A stretch of DNA of 64,000 nucleotides from Przewalskia tangutica. Its lineage: Eukaryota > Streptophyta > Magnoliopsida > Solanales > Solanaceae. Below, piece after piece: positions 21,830 to 32,681 of the stretch. Every line of letters begins with the position of its first letter. The first letter of the stretch is position 1. The stretch covers positions 62,401,593-62,465,592 of the forward strand of contig CM056738.1 in the NCBI GenBank assembly GCA_029844215.1. Direction: 5' to 3'. Position numbers and translations under genes: made by a program. The notes under the pieces were generated by a model. It made no database searches, had not been told where the DNA came from, and saw only the letters and a program-made list of their open reading frames with translations.

Positions 21830-23034
21830 ATGCCTCCGCGCAAGGCAACGAGCCCAGAAGGGCAAGGCAGCCGAGGTGCCGCTAGTGAGATACGAGAGCA
21901 CGAGGCGCAGCCCGCACAAGACTGAGCCTCCACCCACATGCGGGCGAGGAGATGGGTTACAAGGAGATGGCGATTGATGGCCGTTGTCAGGCGACTTGAG
22001 GATAGGCCGACGCAGCGGTTCCAGAGCACCATGGTTCACCCTAGATCGATAGTTCGAGGCTACGGGATTTTCCGAGTCAGGCCGCGAGTTTTATGGGTCG
22101 AGGCCCGAGGATGATCCGCAGGAGTTCATCCGACAGTTACAGCGGATCATGAGAGTGATCAAGGCATCGGAGATCGAGTCGGTGGCCCTAGGTTCACATC
22201 AACTGCGTGATACCGCAGTCGACTGGTTTGATTCATGGGAGCTGTCCCGGGGAGAGCATGCACTTCCAGATGTATGGAACGAGTTCTCAGAGGCCTTTCT
22301 TGCACATTTCTTGCCTCCCCAGATGAGGAGGGCTCGGGCCGACAGATTTTTGGTGTTGCGGCAGAACGGGCGTACGGTTCGGGAGTACAATGTGGAGTTC
22401 GACTCATTGGCCCGGTACGTCCCCGCGTTAGTAGCTAGTATGGAGGATCGAGTGCACCGATATGTTACAGGGCTCGATGATTGCCTTGCAGAGAGTTGTT
22501 CGGGTGTAGCTCTTCAGCCGGGCATGGACATTGCCCGCATGCAGGCGTATACACTTGGATGTGAGGAGCGGATAAATCGACGGAATGACCAAAGTCAGCA
22601 GAAGAGGCGTAACAGCAGGGTCCTTTGGTGACTTTCGAGGCGGACCGCCTCAGCAGCAGACTAGTTATGTACCTCCGTCAGTACAGAGTGGTCCTCCACA
22701 GCTTTCGGGACCTTCAGGATATTCAGGAGCAGGTCGGGGCTCCCAGGTTTCAGATTTTCAGGAGAGCAGGAGTGCTCGCCGGATGAGGTTGCCCTTGTCT
22801 CAGTGTGGCCGTTGTGGAAAGCTTCATAAGGGAGGGTGTCGTACTAACTCGGGAGATTGTTATTTTTGCGGCCAACAGGGCCATCTGGCAAGAGACTGTC
22901 CGACCAGGGGTAGCACTGGTAGGATAGCATGGACTACTAGAGCAGTTGCGGGTTCTTCACCTTCCGTAGCCAGGCAGGATGTTCGTACACCGGAAGGCCC
23001 CGGTAGAGGTCGCGGTGGGAGTTCCCAGTTTTAG
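21830..23034 (+). pseudogene. gag: R5 gag, best preserved copy (frameshifted)
   Basis: Structural particle protein of a Ty3/gypsy element, about 400 residues if unbroken. The ATG at 21830 begins MPPRKAT and hits a stop after about 30 codons. The capsid part lies in one open stretch at 22149-22631, with WFDSWELSRGEHALPDVW, FLAHFLPPQMRRARADRFL and TVREYNVEFDSLARYVPAL. The C-terminal part (22585-23034) is in another frame and ends at the TAG at 23032-23034. It holds CGRCGKLHKGGC (near 22804) and the CCHC knuckle CYFCGQQGHLARDC (22858-22899). This double-knuckle layout is usual in plant chromovirus gag. At least two frame changes break it; given the error pattern in the window some may be artefacts. 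No pol follows. Confidence 0.9.
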
Positions 23035-23687
23035 CGGTCCTTGAACCGCCTAGTTTCAGGTATATCCTTAACCCTCTAGAGTTTTGTTTATGTTGTTGAT
23101 GTGTTTAATGTTATGTTTGGATAGCTTTGTGCTAAAATGTGATTTAGAAACCTGGTTAGTGAAAAGGGTAAGTCCCTGGGTAGTGTGAGATGGAAGTGGT
23201 AGCTTTCATGATGTGAAATAGTAAGATTGTTCCGGATCGGGGAACAAGAGTTGGCGCGGTTGGGGGTCGGGTTTAGGACCATTTGCGGGTCAAACCGTAA
23301 CCCGGTTTGGGGTGGGGCCAGTTCTGGGTGGTCCCGCCAGGTGGTAGGGTCACGAGGATGCTAGGCCCAAGTTTGTATGATCATCGTATGAGTTCGTGGA
23401 CGCGTTCGACCAGAAGCGGTTCGTAAAGGCCGGGAATGGCCTTAAGGAAGTTTGAGGTTAGTAAGATGACCAAGTTTGGAGGTAGTGACTCCAGAGACTT
23501 TCGGGAACGGAAGTAATGACTGAGGTATGGTACATACGGGGAGAGTTCAAGTGTTCGAGAAGGGCACGACGAGTAAGGAAGGAAGATAACGTGTGTTATT
23601 TCGTGGCCAAGCTGTGGCGTTGACAACTTGTTAGAGGAACTTCATCGATATCCGTCTTGAGAAGGAACATTCGGGACGAATGTTTCT
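23035..23687 (+). mobile_element. R5 internal non-coding tract
   Basis: 650 bp between gag and the polypurine tract, similar to R2 and R9. It has the inverted repeat ttgttccggatcggggaaca (near 23227) and a GC-rich stretch with cccgccaggtggtagggtca. No domain or intact ORF. It occupies the place of pol. Confidence 0.75.
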
Positions 23688-23700
23688 AAGGAGGGGAGAA
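23666..23700 (+). promoter_or_regulatory. R5 hairpin and polypurine tract
   Basis: aacattcgggacgaatgtt (23666-23684), then aaggaggggagaa (23688-23700) against the 3' LTR start. Confidence 0.87.
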
Positions 23701-26700
23701 TGTTATACCCCGTAGTTGCAGGGTATGTATGTGAGGACGTACGTACGAGTGTACGGCAGAAATTTTGAAAAGAAAGAAAGATGTGAGTTTTCGACGGAAA
23801 AGTTTCCGGTTATTTGTGAAGGAAAAGGTTCGTTAATGGGAATTGGATTCCCAGATTTGGTATTCGGACTTCCTGGAATATTAGAGAATTATGGAATTTT
23901 ATTTTCGGAAATGGTCACGTGGGGCCCACGGGAGAAATTTACGGTTTTGTGGGGCCCACTTTGTTTTCGAGATTTTGGCCATTGTGGATATTTTTTCGAA
24001 AGACGTTTTTAGGGCCATTAGGAGGGTGACACGTGTCACCCCCGCCTAGGTGGCTTGGCCAAAGTTACCTTTGGGCACAAGTGCCGACTAGAGTCGTTTT
24101 CCGACGAAACGTTTCCACAGCTTTCGTAGGGAAAATTCCGGCTATGTCCTTTTTAATTTTTGCGGATTTTTCCGAGAGACGAAACATTTTGGACCAACGG
24201 GAGGGTGACATGTGTCACCCTCACATTGGAAGCAAGTGGGCGTCCAAGTGGAAGAGGTGGTTCACGAATTGGCTTGATCTTTGTGGCTCACGTTTTGGCC
24301 CTATTGGTTCCTTGTTTTGTGCCTTGTTTTGGCCTTGTTTTGTGGCTTGTCTTGTGCCATGTTTTGTGGAGTAGGGGTTAGGGTGCACTTGGCTTGATCA
24401 AGGCCTTACACTTGCCTTGCACATGGCTTGATCTTGGCCATTGGTTGGCATTTGGGTTTGCTATAAATACCCCCTTAGTTGATGAACTTTCTTCATCCAA
24501 AATCATTTTCCAAGTCTTGAAATCTCTCCCCCTTTGTGAGTTGAAATCGTCCAAAGCCCTCCCTCCCCCCTTTTGTGGAGCTTTGGCCGAGAGGCCCCCC
24601 CCCCTTTGAGTGAGGCTTGGCCGTGGGGTACCCCCCCCCTAGCCTAGTTGTTTTCGTATAATACCCCTTGTTGTGGTATAGAAATACTCCCCTAGTATTG
24701 TTATAATGCCCAAAATACCTTAGCCTTGTGCCTTGTAGTATTCCAAAGATACCTCTTTACGTAGAGTCCTAAATACTACCTTTCGTCCTTTTAGTCTCAA
24801 ACCAAACCCTAAGGAAATCTTCATCGTTGGTTGAGGTATGTGAGTAGAAGTTGGTTAGAACTTCTAAGGGTTGTTTGGGGTGGTTTGAGCGCACGTGGAG
24901 CTAAACCTTGCTCAGGAGCGACATTAAACTCGGATAATTTTTGGGCTTATCGAGGTAATTATCTTGTCCCTCTATTGTAATTGGAAATTACATGTTTGTT
25001 AGGATATATAGTTGAAGTATACTATATATGGAACTATACTTAGTATTCGGCAATGTCTTTTGACTTAAGCCTGAAGAATAAAGAACTGAACTGAACTGTA
25101 TTTACATAGGACTGTATTGCAGTAGACTTGTGTAGAATTGTACGCGTCCGGTTAGACGTGTTAACCCGCAGTTGGCTTGGTAGCCGACCTCGATAGAGAG
25201 GAGATTCTGTTGTTGCGGGGAGTCTTTGCCGAATTTTCTATAGAAAGATAGAAACTTGTGTTTTGGGGTTAATAGACGTTTTGACCTTTATAGGTGAAAG
25301 TACTAAGAGTAGCGTATTCTACTCGAGGAGTGGAAAGGGCTAGCAAGGTTGTAGTACTGGGAGCATTTTGCTTGTTGTCGTTAAATCGTCGCGAGGTATG
25401 TGAACCTCTTCCTATCTCTTCTAGCATGATATGTGTGAACTATGTAGTACGGTGACGCATATGTGTTAACTGTGTTTGATTGTTCTTAAAACATAAAGTG
25501 TTATAACGGCTTTATGGGAAGTTGGTTATAACAGCTTTATGTAGGTAAGAAAATACTTTGTGGTTTTAAAAGGTAACTGATGTGAATTATAACTGGCTAG
25601 TTATAATAAAGAACTTGTTGTATTTCAAAAGATTTCTAAATCGTTTTGAAGGGAGAGTAACACTTGGTTTTAAAGGTTTTAAAAAGAGTTATACTAGCTT
25701 GATGGGGAGTTAGGTATAATGTCTTAAGAGAGGTAAAGAAAATGGTTTACTGATGTTAGAAGTTAAGAGACTTGATCTTATGAGATAAGAGACTTAACTT
25801 ATTTGTTTTAATGTGGATGTTTATGTGAAACCTCATTCGTGAGTAATGAGTACTTGGTTTTATTTAAAGGATAATGTTTTACTGATTTCGGAAATCAGAA
25901 TGTGTATCGACAGACCACTGCAGCGTTAATAAAGGAAAATGTATTGAATAATGATGAATTGTATTAAAACCAGTAGAAACCTCCATCTGCATAGAAACTA
26001 AGATGAGACAAAATGATATTACATTTTCTAGATCATGGCTGCTGTAATAAGAATGTTGTAAACAAGAATAACCTACTCTCACGTACGACATAATTTACTC
26101 AATTATTCTAAAAAGGAATCAAGTGATTAAGTTTATGAACTATGAAACCTTTTGAAAATGAGAAGCTTGAGTAATTGAAACTAGGCAAACTGGAACTTAG
26201 GAAAAGAATGTTGTTACTTGATTTTGAAAAGGAATGTGGGTTGGTCATTCTAATACTACGGGTATCGGGTGACTTTTATAAAAGAAATGGATCTCTTTTA
26301 AAAGAACTTAACGTATGTAGTACTTTGGAGTTAAAAACCCGGACTTTGGCATAAAATGAAAGTACTTTGAGTTGTGTGAAACTTGCCTATGCTTGTTGTT
26401 GTGAAACTTGCCTATGCTTGTTGTTGTGAAACTTGCCTATGCTTGTGATGATAGCCTTTGTTGTGCAAGTGTGGTATTTCTGTATTACCGCGTCTCTCGA
26501 TAGAGGGCCGGTCGACTTGTTGAGAACTTACTTGGACATGCTGGCAGTGATGGAGAATTCCACGGGTATGCTCCTGTTGATAGTGTTGTTCCATGGACTA
26601 GCTCTCCATGAGGTTTCTTCGCTCGGCTGGGTATCCGGTGGTCGGCTCGTGCTGCCCGTCTCGTGATGATTCGGCCTCGTATTCGGTAGTCACCGCACTT

Positions 26701-27529
26701 GCCCGCTCAAGATAGTGACGAAGTTTCGTGATCTGACCTTGGTCCCCGGTGGTCACCAGACTTGCCCGGTCGGTGCGTGGCCGGCCTTGGTATCCGATAG
26801 TCGGCTCGACTTGCCGTATCGGCCGTGTTTTGGTTACATTGTATTATTGGTACGGTCGGATCGGTAGTTATACTTGTCTGACGGTTTTTATAACACATGT
26901 GGGACATAGTGTTAATGTATAATACTTTTTATTGTTATATCATAAATCGCTGGCGTGAGGAAGAAATTCCACGCACGAGTGATAATTTGGAGGCGTGAGT
27001 CCTCGCTTGATGTAATCGGTTATATGTTATATCGTAGTTTGGTCATCATACATGTCTCCCGCTTTATAGACTATTATGATTTCATTACGATTTAGATTTC
27101 ACATACTTGGTACTGTTATCGACCTCCTTCGGGGCCGCGTCATGCCGCAGTGAGAGGTACATCTACCGCCGATCCGCGTTTAGGATCTCATTTCGTTTTG
27201 GGAATCTCCGTTCCGTCGGAGGCTTATCTTTGGTATGTTACCACAGTCCGTAAGTTCTTATGCGTTCGGGGTATGGCGGGGCCCCGTCCGTCATAGTTGT
27301 TGTATAAATCTTAGAGGTGCGTAAATCTTGTTGTGGGCAGGGTTGTAAAAGGATTAAACTGTTCAGGTTTTATGTATATACTGAAGGCAACTGTTTTGGT
27401 TGGCCTGTTTATTTATTATATCTCTTGTTTCATGATTCATGTTTTATTTTCCGCTGGTTTTCTCTGATGTTGTATCACTAGGGTGCCCGGGGTAAGGCAC
27501 CAGTAACGGGCCCGGAACGGGTCGTTACA
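23701..27529 (+). mobile_element. R5 3' LTR
   Basis: 3829 bp, begins TGTTATACCCCG after the polypurine tract. CACGTG at 23916, TATA box at 24462-24469, conserved block at 25917-26070, 25-bp repeats near 26379-26450. The stretch 26610-27330 is eroded compared with 20670-21480 of the 5' LTR, mostly by loss of bases at CTG, CAG, CC and GG. Confidence 0.93.
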
Positions 27530-28340
27530 GTGGCCCACGGGTATGCTTCCATTAGGAGTGTTATCTTGTTATTTGCTTTGGACATACTGACACGATGGGT
27601 GGCCCACGAGTATGCTTCCATTTTGATTGTTATCTTGTTATTTTCTTTGGACATACTGACACGATGGGTGGCCCACGGGTATGCTTCCATTATGATGGTT
27701 CCATGGCCATGCTTATACCGAGGTAAGATGCCGGGCACGCGTCATGCGGGTTAAATTCCCGGGTTATATTTGAGTGATGACTTTGAGGGCGTGAGTCCCT
27801 GACTTGACATGACTGCTTTTATGTTGTGAACTGTTGCCTAGTTATCATACATGTCTCCTGTTTTATTTAGACTGTTGTGATTTCATTTACAGTATTTTCA
27901 GTTTCACATACTTGGTACCTGTTGTACTGACCTCCTTCGGGGCCGTTCATGCCGCAGTAGAGGTACACCGGTTGTTGATCCTCGCTCAGGATCACAGTTC
28001 AGCGTATTGGGAAGCTCCGTTTCTCCGGAGGCTTATCTTTTGGTATGTTTCCCTGAGTTGTAGGTTCTTGTACATTCAGGGGTATGGCGGGGCCCTGTCC
28101 CGTCATAGTCATAGTTACATTCTTAGAGGTCTGTAGTACTGTTGTGGGCAGGGTGGTAAAGGATGTAACTGTTCAATTTCCGTATATATGCAAGAAGGCA
28201 ACCGTTTTGGTTGGCCTGTTTTATTATCATATCTCTTGTTTCATGTTTAAGTTTTTATTTCCGCTGATTTTCTCTGATGTTGTATCACTAGGGTGCCCGG
28301 GGTAAGGCACCAGTCACGGGCCCGGGATCGGGTCGTGACA
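27530..28340 (+). mobile_element. R2 3' LTR, segment 3 (end of R2)
   Basis: Starts with the second GTGGC duplication of R5, completes the interrupted tandem unit and gives two more units (about 27589 and 27657). It continues to the LTR end gggatcgggtcgtgaca, matching 8330-9137. Confidence 0.92.
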
Positions 28341-28433
28341 AAAGTTCTTTATGCTCAGGAGTATTAATTTTAGAGTGGTACAATCAGGCAAGTGAAGTAT
28401 CAATGCCGGTCCACCCCCAGTTTGGGTGTGACA
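28341..28433 (+). repeat. Host flank right of R2: old LTR tail
   Basis: AAAGT (28341-28345) is the second duplication of R2. The rest ends in ccagtttgggtgtgaca, an LTR-like end, and with 2290-2427 probably forms the tail of an older gypsy LTR. No other part of that element is recognised. Confidence 0.4.
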
Positions 28434-29713
28434 CGTGGTGCATAAATCCACTTAAGTTGGTATGACTGTTATTTTCTTGGGCTATGTTAGCTATTTGGCA
28501 GGTTCTTTGATTATAACTTGTCATGCATTCATCGCTCTATATCTCATCTAAATTATGGAAAAATAACTTGTTTTTCTAAACTGATTTGATGTTATGTCTT
28601 TTGCATGATGTATGCATATCCATTGCATACATTTATGATATTGACATTTGATTGATGAGGTACAGAAAAGGGACCTTGAAGGTCCGTTATTTGAATATGG
28701 TGCATGGTAAGAGTGATGATGATGATGATGATCTTATATCTATAAAGCTGGGACCTGATAGAAAATGATTCCAGGTTAGTATATGGACCTCATGAGTCCC
28801 CCATGGGTCACGTGAAACCTATTGTAGGAGTGTGTATATAACGGGTGCATATGTCCATTGCATAGCATACATATCACTTGCATTGCATGTCATTTATACT
28901 TGTTGATGTGAACTTTATGTCATATGTGCTCGATTGATGTAAAGATGCAAACTTTTTGTTATTTCTTTCCTAAAATGGAAAAAGATAGGATCTATATGGC
29001 TTCTTAACGTAACCAATGAAACGATGGAACCTTGGTGGGTTTAGATGCCCTAATTGGGTATAGGCTAGATCTCTGTGGTTACACTTGGCTCGTTTTAGTA
29101 AAGATTGAAACTTTATGATAATTCTCGACAACAATGATGATCCTTGTGGTTGACTTAGTCGTAGAATCCTATTTACAAGGTTAAAATCTTTTGAACTATT
29201 TATATCTTAACTAACTAAGCAAATAGAGATGTATCAAAAAGTTTCAACCCTTGCCATTACTATAGTTAGGGTCAGTCAACGATGTTGTTGAATACACGTG
29301 TTTCAGGTCACTTGTTCCATCTTTTGTGTGTAGGTACGTATCCGAGCGCAAGTGGAGCGTAGTAGCTGAGAGAGTGGAGAGCTGACTTGGAGTCCAGGGT
29401 GAGTTGTCGATGCCTTCCCAACACTTGGTTCTCTTCTATCCCTTTTAGTTATGTCTTTTGTATTTCAGGCAACATTGTATTAAATATTCAGACATTGTAC
29501 TAGTATTTAGAAAGCTCTTGTAATTGTGACTTTTAGATTTTTGGGAGTTGACTTAGACATTCACGTATTAAGTTATTAAGACCTTGTCAGTACGTTGGGT
29601 GTTTCTTACTTTTCCGTACTTTTATTTATGTTTATTGCCCAGTATATTTGGGGTTCACCTACGGGTTCAAGGTAGGTGCCCTCACTGCACAAATTGAATT
29701 TTAGATCGTGACA
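28434..29713 (+). repeat. Ty3/gypsy LTR fragment of a different family
   Basis: The last 80 bases (ggttcacctacgggttcaag, then gtaggtgccctca, ending ttagatcgtgaca at 29713) are typical of the 3' end of another plant gypsy LTR group. The left border is not clear. No primer site follows and no ORF is meaningful. A short (GAT)n run lies near 28716-28731. Confidence 0.5.
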
Positions 29714-29999
29714 GTAAATACAGTAGCTACATTTTGACATTTTTTAAAACTATTGCTACATTTTTTAAAACTATTGCTACATTTTTTAAATACACTGTAA
29801 ATATTTTCCACGTCATGTAATAAAATTCGTATGTTTCGAAAATCTTATACAAATATATTTGGATAGTGTTTCATTTTACAAGGTGATAAAATATGAGGTA
29901 ATTTTTTGTAGTTTAGTACACTAAAATAGAATGCTAAACGACAAATTAAAATAAAAAATATAAAGTTTCTAATTCGATCAATTTATAATAACATACGTA
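29714..29999. other. AT-rich DNA with a short tandem repeat
   Basis: The words ctacattttttaaaactattg repeat two to three times at about 29727-29790. Nothing else is recognised. Confidence 0.6.
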
Positions 30000-30001
30000 T
30001 A

Positions 30002-30208
30002 CTCTATTTGTTTCAATTTATAACTTTGACCTTAAATTTTGATATAGATTTTCAAGTTTGTAAAATAAAATTTATATATTTAGAAACTACATTAAAACTA
30101 TTATAAGTCATGATAATTTAGAAAAGATGTAAGGAAATTGTGGTCAAAGAACCACCCCGTAGACTCTTCAAATAGTAAAAGAGTTCACATAAATTGAAAT
30201 GGAGGGAG
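30002..30208. mobile_element. Stowaway-like MITE (Tc1/mariner)
   Basis: 207 bp between TA dinucleotides (30000-30001 and 30209-30210). The ends are imperfect inverted repeats: ctctatttgtttcaatttat on the left, and on the right, read in reverse, ctccctccatttcaatttat. CTCCCTCC plus TTTCAATTTATGTGA is the familiar end of plant Stowaway elements. It is AT-rich and non-coding, moved in trans by a mariner transposase. Confidence 0.8.
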
Positions 30209-30210
30209 TA

Positions 30211-30955
30211 TTATTTTTTTTCTTTTATCATGTCGAGATACTAAGTGCCAACATTTTGTAATTAATTCAATTGACAATATCGTCAATTTATTTAATTCAA
30301 GTTTTTCATGAAACTTGTTGATCTTAAGTAAGAATTTATTAAATTCTAAAAACTTGTTCCAACAAAGGAAATTATTCACATTATTTTATAATTAATATAG
30401 ACATTTGAAAATAAATAAATTTTTTTCATTTACTTGAGTATATTAAATAGAGTAACTCAATTTTTTGACTTGCACAATTCTCCAGTCATTTTTCAATCCA
30501 AATTTGTAATACGTCGCGATCTAAGACCTTTCATCCCAATAAAATTGTACTTGCACTCTCATTAATCTTTCCAAATTAAACAACATTAGTGATCGGTGAT
30601 ATTTTTATGGCTTTTTCTTGTGTTGGTAGACTCAAAACAGTTGACTTAAATTCCATATAAGGTTTCAATTGTCTGAAGGTCCAAAATTTGGAAGTCACAT
30701 AGTCATGTTCCCCTTGGATATCTTGAACAAGGTGACTACTACATACTAAAACTTGCACAATTTCATAACCAGCCATTTGGTAAAAATTAGGTTCACATGC
30801 TATTGACTTAGTAACCAAGGTTAGAGAAATGCATCATATACTACTTTAGTGATGGAAAATAATTACTGAATATGGACAATTTGCATAAGCCAAGCAATAT
30901 AATGTCACAGATATGCAGACTAACCAGTAATTTTGAAGGAGAAATAGATGGTCTC
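30211..30955. other. AT-rich single-copy-looking DNA
   Basis: The only stretch with no match elsewhere in the window and no retroelement signature. It holds one small ORF on the minus strand and no other feature I can support. GTCTC at 30951-30955 is the likely target duplication at the 3' end of R6. Confidence 0.5.
30576..30818 (-). CDS. Unidentified 80-codon ORF, possible gene fragment
   Basis: An open stretch of 80 codons with a protein-like composition (for example SIACEPNFYQMAGYEIVQ) that ends ...ISPITNVV and a stop. It has no ATG start: the frame opens after a TGA a few codons upstream, and the first usable codon is TTG. I see no clear splice site and do not recognise the family. It could be a chance ORF, an exon remnant or part of an old transposon. 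Confidence 0.22.
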   Translation of the reverse strand: MVTKSIACEPNFYQMAGYEIVQVLVCSSHLVQDIQGEHDYVTSKFWTFRQLKPYMEFKSTVLSLPTQEKAIKISPITNVV

Positions 30956-31897
30956 TGTTGGGTCCCGGGGTACAGCTATGGAATAATAAAAACAAACTGG
31001 AAATTAACTCAATTCGAATGCTGGAACAGTTTGCAAATGTCGGCGAAAATGTCGTCTGACATAACTGACGACATTTCGGTAAAAACAGTGTTCAGTTAAA
31101 AACAGAATAAAACCTTTGAAGAGTAAATGCAGCGGAAATAATAAAGACACAAATGTTTAATTTTCATAGGTTATATATTAATATAACTCATGATGGTAAA
31201 TGACCAAAGTATTGTATATATATGTATATACAATTGATATATTCCTTTCTTTACAAGATTTACAAGATGATACAAAAGGAATAAAATGTTAAGTCGCAGA
31301 TGACTTATGCCTGAAAAATCTATCTAAATAGAAGTGACAAACATCTCATTACAATCGCTCCATACAAATCTAATCTAGAATCTGAAACAGCGACTGAAAT
31401 ATCTTGCAGAATGCCGTCACAAACTCAGGCAACATTTTGTGATCCAGATTTCTGAGAAGAAATCCCGAGAGCTCTCTTGGTATTTTTACATTTTGTTTCT
31501 GGATATTAATTCATTGATCTGCCATCTCTATTTATAGTAGAGAGTCCTCCTTGAAAAGCTCATCAATTGATTGTAGAGGTTGAGCTAAAAGTGATCACGT
31601 TACGTGTGGCAGAAACTTGAGGAGAGAATTTCTCAACAGCTTGGACTTTTTATTCCACGTCTTGCTCCTCAAGTTATGTTCCACTTGGACTTGGTCTTCA
31701 TCGATCATAATCTGCTTTAAATACTCCTTGTCAAGTCAATTTGCCATGTGTTAAATAAAGTCACAGTTTCCTGAAAAACAATCCATGAAGATAGACAAAA
31801 CTGTTACCAGAATGTCAGCCAAAATGTCAAGACATTTGTTCCGACATTTTCTGAAAAATGATATGTTAGGAAAAATGTCATGATACCAATCCTAACA
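30956..31897 (-). mobile_element. R6 3' LTR
   Basis: 942 bp. On the minus strand it runs TGTTAGGATTGG... to ...GGGACCCAACA, a good TG...CA pair. It contains a TA-rich stretch with tatatatgtatata near 31215. Confidence 0.88.
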
Positions 31898-31900
31898 TTA

Positions 31901-32595
31901 ACATTCTCCCCCTTTTTCTCTTTCTTCACAAAACTTAACCAACTAAGCATAAGTGACCTAACAATGACAAATTCACACAAATTCTCCCCCTCAACCTGTG
32001 ATAGTATATAAAACAAAGCATATACAATATACACATATATATACCATTTATATAAGATTAGAAAAGAAGAAAGATGTTAGCACATATACACATATCATCC
32101 ACTTATACAGATTTATACACAGACCATATTCTCAACACCAACTAGTAGCATCAACTTCGTATCGACAGTAGCATTAGCTTCAGTCCGTGAAGAAAGGGCA
32201 AAACTTCTGATTTTAACATTCTCGCCCTTTTTGCCTTTCTTCACAAAACAACATTTTCAAACAAACAGCAGTAGCTTCCAGCACAGCAGCAGTAGCTCTT
32301 GCATAATTCTTTCTCTGTACATAACAGTAGCATATAGTAGTAGAAGCTTTCAACATCTTTCTACTCCTGCATAACTCTTTCTCTGCACAAAACATCAGCA
32401 TCTCGCCTTCTTTCTCTGCTCCCCCTGCATTAGCATTTCCTCTACATCATCTAACCTTCTTTCTCTGCTCCCCTGCATTAACACTTCCTCTGCAGCAACA
32501 TCATTTTCTTGACAGTAGCATACACATTATCATTCTCTCGACAGTTCAGTAGCATATGCATATCATTTTCTCCCCCTTTGTGTGAAGAAAGCAGC
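31901..32595 (-). promoter_or_regulatory. R6 multiple polypurine tracts
   Basis: Six pyrimidine-rich stretches on + (purine runs on -) recur at about 31904-31927, 31981-31992, 32219-32243, 32401-32428, 32456-32476 and 32567-32580. They have the form ctccccctttttctctttct and several adjoin ttcttcac. The first abuts the 3' LTR and is the likely functional tract. Repeated tracts at this place are a known mark of Sireviruses. Confidence 0.65.
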
Positions 32596-32681
32596 AGCAT
32601 GAAATGGTCTCTGGCTTGAATCAGTGCATTCCTCACAGTATCAACCTCAGAGATTTGTTGGTTGATCTTCACAATTTTTAA

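Larger units (their letters stand above)
17808..27529 (+). mobile_element. R5: full-length gag-only Ty3/gypsy element inside R2 3' LTR
   Basis: Begins TGTTATACCCCG and ends GTCGTTACA. Perfect 5-bp duplications GTGGC lie at 17803-17807 and 27530-27534, and the broken R2 repeat unit reads through once R5 is removed. LTRs are 17808-21626 (3819 bp) and 23701-27529 (3829 bp). The internal region is 21627-23700 (2074 bp), which holds only gag and a short non-coding tract. The LTRs remain alignable end to end, so the insertion is fairly young, yet they differ by many patterned small changes (see findings). Confidence 0.95.
2428..28340 (+). mobile_element. R2: full-length non-autonomous Ty3/gypsy element with three nested insertions
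   Basis: The element begins TGTTACACCCCG and ends GGGTCGTGACA. Identical 5-bp duplications AAAGT lie at 2423-2427 and 28341-28345, so both ends are intact. The 5' LTR is 2428-3147 plus 6632-9137, split by R3. The internal region is 9138-11572. The 3' LTR is 11573-13234 plus 16954-17807 plus 27530-28340, split by R4 and R5. Without the insertions the LTRs are about 3.2 and 3.3 kb and the internal part is 2.43 kb. That holds a gag pseudogene but no room for protease, reverse transcriptase, RNase H and integrase. R2 must be older than R3, R4 and R5. Confidence 0.9.

Noticed and set aside
22858..22899. CCHC zinc knuckle as a host RNA-binding protein
   Set aside because: It sits at the end of a gag with capsid motifs, between a primer site and a polypurine tract of the same element.
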